DNA of 64,000 nucleotides, taken from positions 539,501 through 603,500 of the forward strand of contig BEIF01000001.1 of the NCBI GenBank assembly GCA_002898215.1, read 5' to 3'. Below, in pieces: positions 8,449-15,976 of the stretch (within the stretch, counting starts at the first letter, position 1; the number at the start of each line of letters is the position of its first letter). Made by a program: the position numbers and the translations under genes. This DNA comes from a bacterium HR29. GTDB taxonomy: Bacteria; Chloroflexota; Dehalococcoidia; Tepidiformales; Tepidiformaceae. The notes below the pieces were generated by a model that saw only the letters and a list, made by a program, of their open reading frames with translations, did not search any database and had not been told where the DNA came from.

Positions 8449-9520
8449 CTACCGCTGCCCGGCGGCTACGACGTCGGCCGCGGCAGGCAGAACCGCCCCA
8501 GGGTATGGCCCGGGGTCGATGAGGTCGAGGTCGTGCGCGAACACGCCCGAACTCCCTTCGACGATCCAGACGTGGAGGTTCCAAGGTGTCACCGCGACGA
8601 ACAACCCCGAACAGGCGGCAGTGTTCGGCGCCACGCTCACGCGGCCGCCGGGGAGGAAGCAGAGGTTCTCGTGCCGATGCCACACGTCGAGGGCGCCGAA
8701 GTACGAGGGCGGCGTCTCGGTCACGCGCTCGCCGGTGAACATCACGCCGACGAGCCTCCAGGTGCCGTCGAGGCGCTTGGTGTAGAGGAGGGTTTCCGGC
8801 TTGTCGGGGTTCATGAGCTCGCCGTCGCGCGCATACGCGGGGTGATAGAAGTGGGCGGCGATGCCGGGTAGGTCCTGCGTGATTTGGACGTAGCCGGCTG
8901 CCAAGGCTTGCGCGATGTCTTCGTACTTGCGAGTGGCCTCCACCACGCGGGCATGGAATTCGGCCGCTGCGCGGAGCTGACTGGCCGTCACCGCGACTTC
9001 CTGCCCGTGGAAGTGGGCCGAGCCGGATTCCATGCCGGAGTCCTCCCGGATGGCGGTGTGGCCGTGGGAGCCGTCGAGGTGGAGCGCTTCGGCGGCGGTT
9101 CCGGTTCGGGCCCCTTCCGGCACGGCGGCAACGGCCGTGTCCGACTCGTGAGCGTGACCTTCGCTCGCTTCGGCGCCGGCCTCGTCGGGATGGGAGTGCT
9201 GGCCCACCGTGCTGCCGAGCCAGAGCGAGACCGCGGCCGCGCTGGCGAGGATTGGCAGCGCTGTGAGGCGGATGGCTCGCCCGGCACGGGGAGAGAGCCG
9301 GGTTCGCTCGGTCGCCCAGCGAACGGCACCCGCCGCGAACGCCACGCTGGCGAGGGCGAGCCCGGCCCCGACCAAGGCGTGTCCGGGGTTGGAGAGGCTG
9401 AAGACGTGTTCGCGCTCCGCGAGGGCGGCGTCGCGCGCATGGAGAACGGCGTCGACGGCGGCCGGCGAGCTGCAGGAGCACTCCGACCCCCGCCAAGGTC
9501 CACAGCACCCGGTACGACAC
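8449..9520 (-). CDS. hypothetical two-helix membrane protein, frame broken by one base near 9458-9466
   Basis: The long frame ending at 8449 encodes about 340 residues: AVDAVLHARDAAL then SLSNPGHALVGAG with a membrane helix, a second helix, a His-rich linker (GHAHES, DGSHGH), and a C-terminal domain with ITQDLPGIAAHFYHP and a HENLCF segment. Read upstream in its own frame the N-terminus becomes a nonsensical Cys-rich stretch. In the next frame a GTG at 9520 gives MSYRVLWTLAGVGVLLQLAG, a good membrane helix that joins AVDAVLHARD if one C is dropped near 9458-9466. The span of 1,072 bp is one more than a multiple of three. I do not recognise a function; His clusters suggest metal binding. Confidence 0.6.
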
Positions 9521-9584
9521 TGCACCGCACCCCCGCAGCGATGCACCGAGCGTACTCCGCAGCCGAGCGCCCCTCAAGCTGTCG

Positions 9585-10028
9585 CTACCCCTGCGCCTCG
9601 GTCTCCTCCATGCATTCGAGCAGGAGGCGGCAGCACAACGAGCCGGCCTCGGCGGTCGGGCGGAGCTCGTCGGGGCGCTTCCACGCCCAGGCTTCGTAGA
9701 GGGTCACGCTCGGGTCGAGGGCGGGGTCGGGCAGGTGCGGCGGCCAGGTGAGGGCGCGGGCCTCCACGAGGGTCAGCACGAGGTGCCCGGCTGGCCGCTC
9801 GCCTCGCGTCTCTCCGAGGACGGCCACCGGGGCGACCTCGATGCCGAGCTTCTCGCGCCCGCAGCGCACGGCACCGCTCGGGGGGTCCTCGCCCGGCCGT
9901 AGCGTCAGGGCCGGGAGCCCCCACATCCCGGGCAACTCGTCGTCCGGGCGGTCGGGCCGCAGCACCGCGAGCACCCGCTCCGCGCCTTGCTGCCAGATCA
10001 CGAGCGCGACGGAGTGCTTTCCGGCCAT
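9585..10028 (-). CDS. NUDIX-fold protein with a degenerate catalytic box, 147 aa
   Basis: Length, the opening VALVIWQQGAERVLAVLRP, the middle MWGLPALTLRPGEDP and the strand order fit a NUDIX hydrolase. The box itself is damaged: where active members have G(x5)E(x7)REUxEExGU, this protein has GEDPPSGAVRCGREKLGIEV, lacking the first Glu and the double Glu that bind magnesium and appearing one residue short. It may be a binding rather than hydrolytic member. The ATG at 10028 lies inside the 3' end of thiI, overlapping it by 31 bp, so the two are translationally coupled. Confidence 0.65.
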   Translation of the reverse strand: MAGKHSVALVIWQQGAERVLAVLRPDRPDDELPGMWGLPALTLRPGEDPPSGAVRCGREKLGIEVAPVAVLGETRGERPAGHLVLTLVEARALTWPPHLPDPALDPSVTLYEAWAWKRPDELRPTAEAGSLCCRLLLECMEETEAQG

Positions 10029-11245
10029 CGAAACTCCTCGACCTCGGTGTGCGACAGGGCCAGGTCGACGAGCCCTTGGATATCCAGCTCCCGCTCCACC
10101 GCTTCCATCTCCTCGGCCGTGGCGTGGGTGGCAACCCGAGGAGGGACGAGAAACTGACAGCAGTCCATGTCGGGCTCGATAGAGATCTCGTACGTCCCGA
10201 TGCGTTGGGCTTCGGCGGTGATTTCGGATTTGCCCCACGCGACCAGCGGCCGCAGCACGAGCAGCTCCGTCGCGCGGTCGATGGTTGCCATGTTCGTCAG
10301 GGTCTGCGACCCCACCTGTCCGAGGCTCTCCCCCGTGCCCAGTGCCTCGCACCGCTCGCGGTGGGCCACCGCTTCGGCGATACGGAGCATCATGCGCCGA
10401 TAGGCGATGATCCGTAGCTCGGCCGGAACCGATACGACGATCCGCTGCTGGACATAACCGAACTGACACGCGTAGAGCCGCGACTCGAACTGGTGGCGCG
10501 TCAGGAGTTTCACCAGCTCGCGGCACTTCTCCCACGAGGAGGGGTCGGTGAACGGGAACGAGGTGAAGTGGACGAACACTATCCGGCAGCCGCGCTGCAT
10601 CAGCCGGTAGGCGGCGACTGGCGAGTCGATGCCTCCCGAAAGGAGCACGGCAACCCGTCCCGACGTGCCCACGGGAAGGCCGCCAGGACCCTCCTCGTGG
10701 GTCACGAAGGCGAAGGCTCCTTCCCGCTGGATTTCGACGCCGAAGGTGAGTTCCGGATGGCGAAGGTCCACCGTCATCGGGTGCCGCCGGAGGATTGCGG
10801 CGCCCACGGCCCGCTCGATCTCCGGCGTCGTGAGAGGAAACGACTTCTCACCCCGCTGGGCGCGCACGCAGAAGGAGGTCGGAGGCTCACGCACGAGGAC
10901 GTCGAAGGCCTCGGCCAAGGCATCGATGTCGGGTTTCGTTCGTACGGCTAGGGAGAAGTTGCTGATCCCGAACACCCATCGAAGCCGCTTCCGCACCTCG
11001 GGCCAGGCTCGGACATCCTCCAGGTGGACGAAGCAGCGGTTCGGGCGGATCGTTACCTTCGATACGGGCAGGCCGGTAAGGGCGCGCTCCGTGTTGTCGC
11101 GGAGGACGCGCATGAACCATTCTTTGTTCCGGCCCTTGAGGGCGATTTCCGAGAAGCGCACGATGACCCGCCATTCGAGCCCGGGCTCCAGCGCGCGTGC
11201 CGGCAGCTCGTCCGATGTCTGGGCCTCGACAGCGAAGTCGGCCAT
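9998..11245 (-). CDS. thiI: tRNA 4-thiouridine synthetase ThiI, short form without rhodanese domain
   Basis: ThiI adenylates U8 of tRNA and installs sulfur; in some bacteria it also feeds thiamine synthesis. An N-terminal ferredoxin-like segment (RFSEIALKGRNKEWF) leads into a THUMP domain, then the PP-loop ATPase SGGIDSPVAAYRLMQRG and the conserved ALGTGESLGQVGSQTLTN and DMDCCQF patches. The chain stops at 415 residues, so the C-terminal rhodanese domain of the E. coli enzyme is missing, as in many bacteria that take sulfur directly from a cysteine desulfurase. The start at 11245 follows a GAGAGGAGAGC ribosome-binding site. An open frame extends further upstream but is low complexity. Confidence 0.93.
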   Translation of the reverse strand: MADFAVEAQTSDELPARALEPGLEWRVIVRFSEIALKGRNKEWFMRVLRDNTERALTGLPVSKVTIRPNRCFVHLEDVRAWPEVRKRLRWVFGISNFSLAVRTKPDIDALAEAFDVLVREPPTSFCVRAQRGEKSFPLTTPEIERAVGAAILRRHPMTVDLRHPELTFGVEIQREGAFAFVTHEEGPGGLPVGTSGRVAVLLSGGIDSPVAAYRLMQRGCRIVFVHFTSFPFTDPSSWEKCRELVKLLTRHQFESRLYACQFGYVQQRIVVSVPAELRIIAYRRMMLRIAEAVAHRERCEALGTGESLGQVGSQTLTNMATIDRATELLVLRPLVAWGKSEITAEAQRIGTYEISIEPDMDCCQFLVPPRVATHATAEEMEAVERELDIQGLVDLALSHTEVEEFRWPESTPSRS

Positions 11246-11310
11246 GCTCTCCTCTCGGAATGCATCAGGGCGGGCACCCGGCCCGCCCTGGAAGGTTCGC
11301 CGCTCGGCGA

Positions 11311-12252
11311 CTACGCCTGTGCGGGCTGCTCCTGCTGCTGTTGGGGCTGTGCAGCGGGCGGGAACGCCGGCCGCCCCTCGACCGCGGGTCGGAACACTTG
11401 CTCCATCATCCGGAAGCAGTCGTCCACGGTCCACGGTTCGCGGGAGGTGATTTGGCGAATGATCTCCGGCGTGTTGTAGAGGGCGATGTCGTACCCCCGG
11501 ACGTGGACGATGCGGCCGTTCAGCCAGTCGGACTCCTTGCTGGCGATGTAGACGACGGGGATGGCGATGTTGTCGGGCGACATCCGCGGGTCATCCTCGC
11601 GGATCGTCGGCGCGCCACCCGGCCGCGTCTGAGGGATGGTGGCGGTCATCCGCGTGGCGGCTGCGGGCGAGATGCAGTTGGAGGTGACGCCGTAGCGGGC
11701 GAGGGCGTTCGCGCACGAGTAGGTGAACCCCACAATCCCCATCTTCGCCGCGGCGTAGTTCGGCTGGCCCGCAGCCCCGTGGAGGCCGGATACGGACGTG
11801 AAGTTGATGAGCCGGTAATGCCCCTCCCGGGCTGTCCGCCAGTAAATCGAGGCGAACTTCGTCGTGTTGAAGGTCCCCTTCAGGTGGACGGCGATGACCG
11901 CATCCCACTCCTCTTCGGTCATGTTGAAGACCATGCGGTCGCGGAGGATGCCGGCGACGTTGATGAGGACATCGAGCCGGCCGAACTCGTTCAGCGCCGT
12001 TCGGATGATGTTCTCGGCGGCCTCGTGGTCAGCAACGTTGTCGAAGTTGGCGACCGCGGTCCCGCCGGCTTTGCGGATCTCCTCCACGACCTGGGCAGCC
12101 GGACCCTGGTCCTGCCCGGTCCCGTCGACGTTGACGCCGAGGTCGTTCACGACGACGGCAGCGCCTTCGGCCGCGAGCCGCTTGGCGATGGCCGCGCCGA
12201 TCCCGCGGCCTGCGCCGGTGACGACGCACACGCGTCCATCCAACCGTCCCAT
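11311..12252 (-). CDS. SDR family 3-hydroxyacyl-CoA dehydrogenase-like protein, 313 aa
   Basis: This is a classical-to-extended short-chain dehydrogenase. The nucleotide-binding TGAGRGIG lies at the N-terminus, followed by NVAG, and the active-site Ser and YxxxK appear in FTSVSG and PNYAAAK. The insertion VVVNDLGVNVDGTGQDQG after the second strand is typical of the dehydrogenase domain of multifunctional beta-oxidation enzymes, which oxidise 3-hydroxyacyl-CoA. The C-terminus carries an extra region and a Gln-rich tail (PQQQQEQPAQ). The ATG at 12252 has a strong GGAGGTAACG upstream. A thiolase and DUF35 gene lie just upstream on the same strand, supporting an acyl-CoA degradation role. Confidence 0.85.
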   Translation of the reverse strand: MGRLDGRVCVVTGAGRGIGAAIAKRLAAEGAAVVVNDLGVNVDGTGQDQGPAAQVVEEIRKAGGTAVANFDNVADHEAAENIIRTALNEFGRLDVLINVAGILRDRMVFNMTEEEWDAVIAVHLKGTFNTTKFASIYWRTAREGHYRLINFTSVSGLHGAAGQPNYAAAKMGIVGFTYSCANALARYGVTSNCISPAAATRMTATIPQTRPGGAPTIREDDPRMSPDNIAIPVVYIASKESDWLNGRIVHVRGYDIALYNTPEIIRQITSREPWTVDDCFRMMEQVFRPAVEGRPAFPPAAQPQQQQEQPAQA

Positions 12253-12374
12253 GGTGTTCTCGTTACCTCCTCGAAGTTGTGCGAAGAGCGGTGCCGGCTC
12301 CGCCGGCGCGGCGACCATGCGGCCGCAGTGTACGCCTGGCGACTTGGGCGCTCAAACGGTCGAACGCCCCGGCA

Positions 12375-12794
12375 TCAGCCTGCGGGCCGCCACTTCAACA
12401 AGGTCACCTCGGGCGTCACGTGGTCGAAGACCGCCGTCACCGGAAGCCCGATACGCACCTCCTCCACGGGGGTTCCGACCACGTTGCCGCTCATGTGGGG
12501 GCCCTCCTCCAGCTCGATCACCGCGAGGACGTACGGGACGTCGGCGGCGAAAGCGGGATGCGCAGGCCGACGCACGACGGTGAACGAGTACACCGTTCCC
12601 CGCCCGGACATCTCGGCCCATTCGAGGTCCTGCGAGAGGCACACGATGCAGTGAGGTCGGGGGTAGTGCTGCAGTCGGCCGCAGTTGCGGCACCGCTGCA
12701 CGAGCAACTTCTCCTGGCGCAGCCCGTCCCAGAATGGCTTGCTGATGAGCGTGGGCCGGGGAAGCGGCTTGCTGTATTCGGCGGTCTGGGTCAT
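12375..12794 (-). CDS. DUF35 zinc-ribbon/OB-fold protein, thiolase partner, 139 aa
   Basis: The N-terminal rubredoxin-like ribbon has two CxxC pairs (CRNCGR and CIVCLS), followed by an OB fold typical of DUF35 (GTVYSFTVV, PYVLAVIEL). DUF35 proteins bind CoA thioesters and form tight complexes with thiolase-like enzymes in lipid, sterol and polyketide pathways and in archaeal HMG-CoA synthesis. Its ATG overlaps the thiolase stop by 4 bp, which supports a thiolase-DUF35 complex here. Confidence 0.9.
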   Translation of the reverse strand: MTQTAEYSKPLPRPTLISKPFWDGLRQEKLLVQRCRNCGRLQHYPRPHCIVCLSQDLEWAEMSGRGTVYSFTVVRRPAHPAFAADVPYVLAVIELEEGPHMSGNVVGTPVEEVRIGLPVTAVFDHVTPEVTLLKWRPAG

Positions 12795-13969
12795 GCGATC
12801 CTCCCAAGGACGAGCGATGCCTGCTCGGAAAGGATTCCTCCGTTCCCGTTCACGAAGGCGAGCTCGCAGTTCGGCACCTGGCGTTCGCCCGCCTCGCCCC
12901 GAAGCTGCCGGACGGCCTCGGTGATGTGGGAAGCGCCCCCGGCCAGCCCTGGTTGCCCGAAGCTGAGCTGGCCGCCGTGGGTGTTCAGTGGCAGGTCTCC
13001 CCGGTAGGTGAGGTCGTGCTCGGCCACGAAGGGACCGCCCCGGCCCTTCTCGCAAAAGCCCGCGTCCTCCAGCGTGATGACCACCGTGATGGTGTAGCAG
13101 TCGTACACCGAGACGAGGTCGATGTTCGCCGGCACGACCCCCGCCATTTCGAAGGCCCTCCCCGCGCTCTCCACGATCGGGGAGGTGGTCATCGGCGTGC
13201 GGTAGGTGATGCTCGCGTGCGTGCACGCCTCCCCAGCACCCAGGAGCGCGACGACGGGGTGGCCGCTTTCGCGGGCTCGCTCGGGCGTGGTCACGATGAA
13301 CGCCGCACCGCCCGTGCACGGCATGACGATCTCCAGCAGGTGCAGCGGGTCGACGACGAGGGGCGAGTTCAGGACGTCGTCGATGGTGATGGGCTGGCCG
13401 TAGAAGATGGCCATGGGGTTCGCACAGGCGTTGGTCCGCTGGTCGACAGCCACCTTCGCCAGTTGCTCGCTCGTCGTGCCGAACTCGTACATGTGTCGCT
13501 GGGCGATCAGCGCGTAGCCGGAATTCGCCCCCATCGGCCCGTACGGCCGCTCGAATTCGGCGGCGGGAAGGCCCATCATCGTGGCGCCGCGCGTGTAGAA
13601 CGTCGAGGGGTCCAGGGCGTCGGCGGTGACGCACAGCACCGCTTGGCAGAGCCCCGTGGTCACGGCAGCCGCCGCACGGATGAACTGGCTGGCGGCCGAA
13701 GCGCCGCCCGTATCCACGATGTCCAGGTAGTGGGGCTGCAGCCCCAGGTACTCGGCCATCATCGAGGCGAACGTCACCGGGGCCCCCATGATCGCGGGCG
13801 CCACCAGCAGCCCGTCGATGTCCGCCGGGCGCATCCGGGCATCCAGCATGGCCAGGCGCGCGGCTTCCAACATAAGGTGCGGAACTGTCCGCCCTTCCGC
13901 GTATCGGGTCGGCTTCAGCTCGCCGATGCCCGCAACGGCGGCTCGGCCCCGCAAGCTCGGGAGGGTCAT
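12791..13969 (-). CDS. thiolase family protein (lipid-transfer/SCP-x type), 392 aa
   Basis: This thiolase-fold protein belongs to the branch that works with DUF35 partners and is often called acetyl-CoA acetyltransferase or SCP-x thiolase; it would cleave 3-ketoacyl-CoA or a branched analogue. The nucleophile region reads DTGGASAASQFIRAA, where the Cys of biosynthetic thiolases is replaced by small residues, a feature often seen in this branch. The C-terminal half carries HGGQLSFGQPG and ELAFVNGNGG. The ATG at 13969 has an AGGAGGAGA ribosome-binding site, while a start at 13993 is possible but worse placed. It is divergent from the SDR at 14068. Confidence 0.82.
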   Translation of the reverse strand: MTLPSLRGRAAVAGIGELKPTRYAEGRTVPHLMLEAARLAMLDARMRPADIDGLLVAPAIMGAPVTFASMMAEYLGLQPHYLDIVDTGGASAASQFIRAAAAVTTGLCQAVLCVTADALDPSTFYTRGATMMGLPAAEFERPYGPMGANSGYALIAQRHMYEFGTTSEQLAKVAVDQRTNACANPMAIFYGQPITIDDVLNSPLVVDPLHLLEIVMPCTGGAAFIVTTPERARESGHPVVALLGAGEACTHASITYRTPMTTSPIVESAGRAFEMAGVVPANIDLVSVYDCYTITVVITLEDAGFCEKGRGGPFVAEHDLTYRGDLPLNTHGGQLSFGQPGLAGGASHITEAVRQLRGEAGERQVPNCELAFVNGNGGILSEQASLVLGRIA

Positions 13970-14067
13970 CGTCTCCTCCTTCGTGCGACGCAAATCATTT
14001 GCGAGGGGTTCCGCGCGCTAGTATGAAGGCCGCGAACCCGCGGCGCCATGCCGGAGGGAGGAAGCTC

Positions 14068-14859
14068 ATGGAACGGCCCGTTGCCCTCATCACCGGGGCG
14101 AGCAGCGGCATCGGCCGGGCCTCGGCGGCCCTCTTCGCCCGCGAAGGATACGCGGTGGTCCTCCTTGCCCGGACTCGCGAGCGGCTCGAAGCGGTGGCCG
14201 ATGCGATCGAGGCGCGCACCGGGTCGCCTGCCATGGTCGCACCCTGCGATGTGAGCGACCGCTCCAAGGTGGAGGCGGCCGTGAGAGCGGCGCTCGACCG
14301 CTTCGGACGCCTCGACGTGCTGGTGGCGAACGCAGGGGTTGGTCTCTACGCGAGGGTCGAGGACGTTCCGCCGGAGGAGTTCGAGGCCCTCTGGCGGACG
14401 AACGTCATGGGGGTGCTCCATCCCGTCCAGTTGGCAGTCCCCCCCATGCGTGCCGCCGGTCGAGGCCACATCGCCGTCGTCGGGTCGGTGGTCGGGAAGC
14501 GTTCGTGGCCGTTCCATGGCCCCTACGCGGCGACGAAGTTCGCCCTCACCGCCCTCGTGCAGGCGCTCCGTGCCGAGCTGGCGGGGAGCGGCGTCACCGC
14601 CTCGCTCATCCTCCCCGGTTCGACGCGGACACGCTTCTTCGAGCGGTCGCAGGTGGTGGGCTCCTATCGTCCCCGTCCCATCGGGCCGGCGCAGCGGCCG
14701 TCGGCGGTCGCGCGGGCGATCCTTCGTTCGGTGCGTGACCCGAAGCCGGAGGTGTACACGGTGCCGGGCTTCCGTTGGGCGGTCGCTGCCGCCGAGGCGT
14801 TCCCCTTCCTCCCCGATCGGGCGGCTGCCTGGTGGGCGAAGCGACAGCGCCGGGACTAG
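14068..14859 (+). CDS. short-chain dehydrogenase/reductase, 263 aa
   Basis: A classical SDR with TGASSGIGRA at the N-terminus, NAG near residue 90, the active-site Ser in VVGSVVGKRS and the YAATK catalytic pair. The Arg after the second strand (LARTRERL) favours NADPH. The C-terminus (FPFLPDRAAAWWAKRQ) resembles membrane-associated DhrS-type SDRs that reduce ketones or retinoid-like lipids. The gene shares its upstream region with the thiolase and ends 4 bp inside the convergent ispH. The substrate is unknown. Confidence 0.85.
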   Translation: MERPVALITGASSGIGRASAALFAREGYAVVLLARTRERLEAVADAIEARTGSPAMVAPCDVSDRSKVEAAVRAALDRFGRLDVLVANAGVGLYARVEDVPPEEFEALWRTNVMGVLHPVQLAVPPMRAAGRGHIAVVGSVVGKRSWPFHGPYAATKFALTALVQALRAELAGSGVTASLILPGSTRTRFFERSQVVGSYRPRPIGPAQRPSAVARAILRSVRDPKPEVYTVPGFRWAVAAAEAFPFLPDRAAAWWAKRQRRD

Positions 14860-15824
14860 GAATTCCCCTGGGCCGCCGTCTCGAGACTCCGTTCCCGGAG
14901 CTGACGCCGCAGCTCGGCCGGGAGCTGGAACTCCATGTCTTCGGTCCGGATAACCCGCTCCTCGAGCTCCGCGCCGTATCGCTCCTGCAGGTATGCGACG
15001 CATTCGTCGACGACGTCCTCGGGCGCGCTCGCCCCGGCAGTGACGACCACGGTCTCGACCCCTTCGAACCAGGAGGGGTCCGCCTCGTGGATGCTGTCGA
15101 TGAGGTAGGCGGGCTTGCCCAGAGCCTGGGCGATCTCGGCCAGCCGCCGGCTGTTGGAGCTGTTCTGGCTGCCCAGGACGATGACGAGGTCCGCCTCCGG
15201 GGCGAGCTCGTGGATCGCCTCCTGGCGGTTCTGCGTGGCGTAGCAGATGTCGTCCTTGGCCGGGCCGGCGATGTCGGGGAAGCGCCGCCGGAGGCGCTCC
15301 ACGATTCGCTTCGCTTCGTCGATGCTGAGGGTTGTCTGCATCAGGTACACCGGCCGGCTGCCGGGCGGAAGCTCGAGCCGCTCGACGTCCTCCTCGTCTT
15401 CCACCAGCGTGATCTGGTCCGGGGCTTCGCCCATGGTGCCGACCACCTCGTCGTGGCCGGCGTGGCCGAGGAGGAGGATCGGCCGCCCTTGGGCGGCGAA
15501 CCGGCGTGCTTCCGAGTGGACCTTGGCAACCAGAGGGCAGGTGGCGTCGATGACATTCAGCCTCCGCCGGCGGGCGGCCTCGCGCACCGCGGGGGAGACG
15601 CCGTGGGCGCTGAAGAGCACGTTCGCCCCCTCCGGGACCGCCTCGATGTCGTCCACGAAGATGGCGCCGCGTCGCTCGAACCGGCGCACCACGACCTTAT
15701 TGTGCACGATTTCGTGGTAGACGTATACCGGCGGCCCGTACAGCTTCAGGGCCAGATCGAGGCTCTCGATGGCCATGTTCACCCCGGCGCAGAAGCCCCG
15801 AGGGTTGGCGAGGATGACGCGCAT
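14856..15824 (-). CDS. ispH: 4-hydroxy-3-methylbut-2-enyl diphosphate reductase
   Basis: IspH is the last enzyme of the MEP pathway and reduces HMBPP to IPP and DMAPP using a [4Fe-4S] cluster. The three cluster cysteines are C12 (in NPRGFCAG), C96 (DATCPLV) and C194 (DDICYATQNRQ), and the HEIVHN, SAHGVSP and SQNSSNS motifs are intact. Length of 322 is normal. A strong GGAAGGAGG ribosome-binding site precedes the ATG at 15824. It lies back to back with the hopanoid operon, whose isoprenoid precursors it supplies. Confidence 0.96.
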   Translation of the reverse strand: MRVILANPRGFCAGVNMAIESLDLALKLYGPPVYVYHEIVHNKVVVRRFERRGAIFVDDIEAVPEGANVLFSAHGVSPAVREAARRRRLNVIDATCPLVAKVHSEARRFAAQGRPILLLGHAGHDEVVGTMGEAPDQITLVEDEEDVERLELPPGSRPVYLMQTTLSIDEAKRIVERLRRRFPDIAGPAKDDICYATQNRQEAIHELAPEADLVIVLGSQNSSNSRRLAEIAQALGKPAYLIDSIHEADPSWFEGVETVVVTAGASAPEDVVDECVAYLQERYGAELEERVIRTEDMEFQLPAELRRQLRERSLETAAQGNS

Positions 15825-15856
15825 CGCCGCACCTCCTTCCCTGGTGCTCGTCTGTG

Positions 15857-15886
15857 TTGCCCTCGGCCCTTCGCTCGCATCATACT
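15857..15886 (+). promoter_or_regulatory. possible promoter of the hopanoid operon
   Basis: TTGCCC at 15857-15862 and CATACT at 15881-15886 are separated by 18 bp and point towards shc. Each box matches the sigma-70 consensus at four of six positions, so this is a modest candidate in the 152-bp gap between ispH and shc. Confidence 0.3.
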
Positions 15887-15976
15887 CTCACACGAAATGC
15901 AACGGATGCCCTTGGCGCCCGTCGTGGCGCGAATTTCGCCGCCAGCGGCATCCCGGGAACGAACGAGGGCACCCCG

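Noticed and set aside
8357-9577. A 406-codon minus-strand frame as the true gene before the NUDIX gene
   Set aside because: Only its first ~40 residues look like protein; after the putative frameshift it becomes Arg-rich nonsense, while the neighbouring frame carries the conserved sequence.
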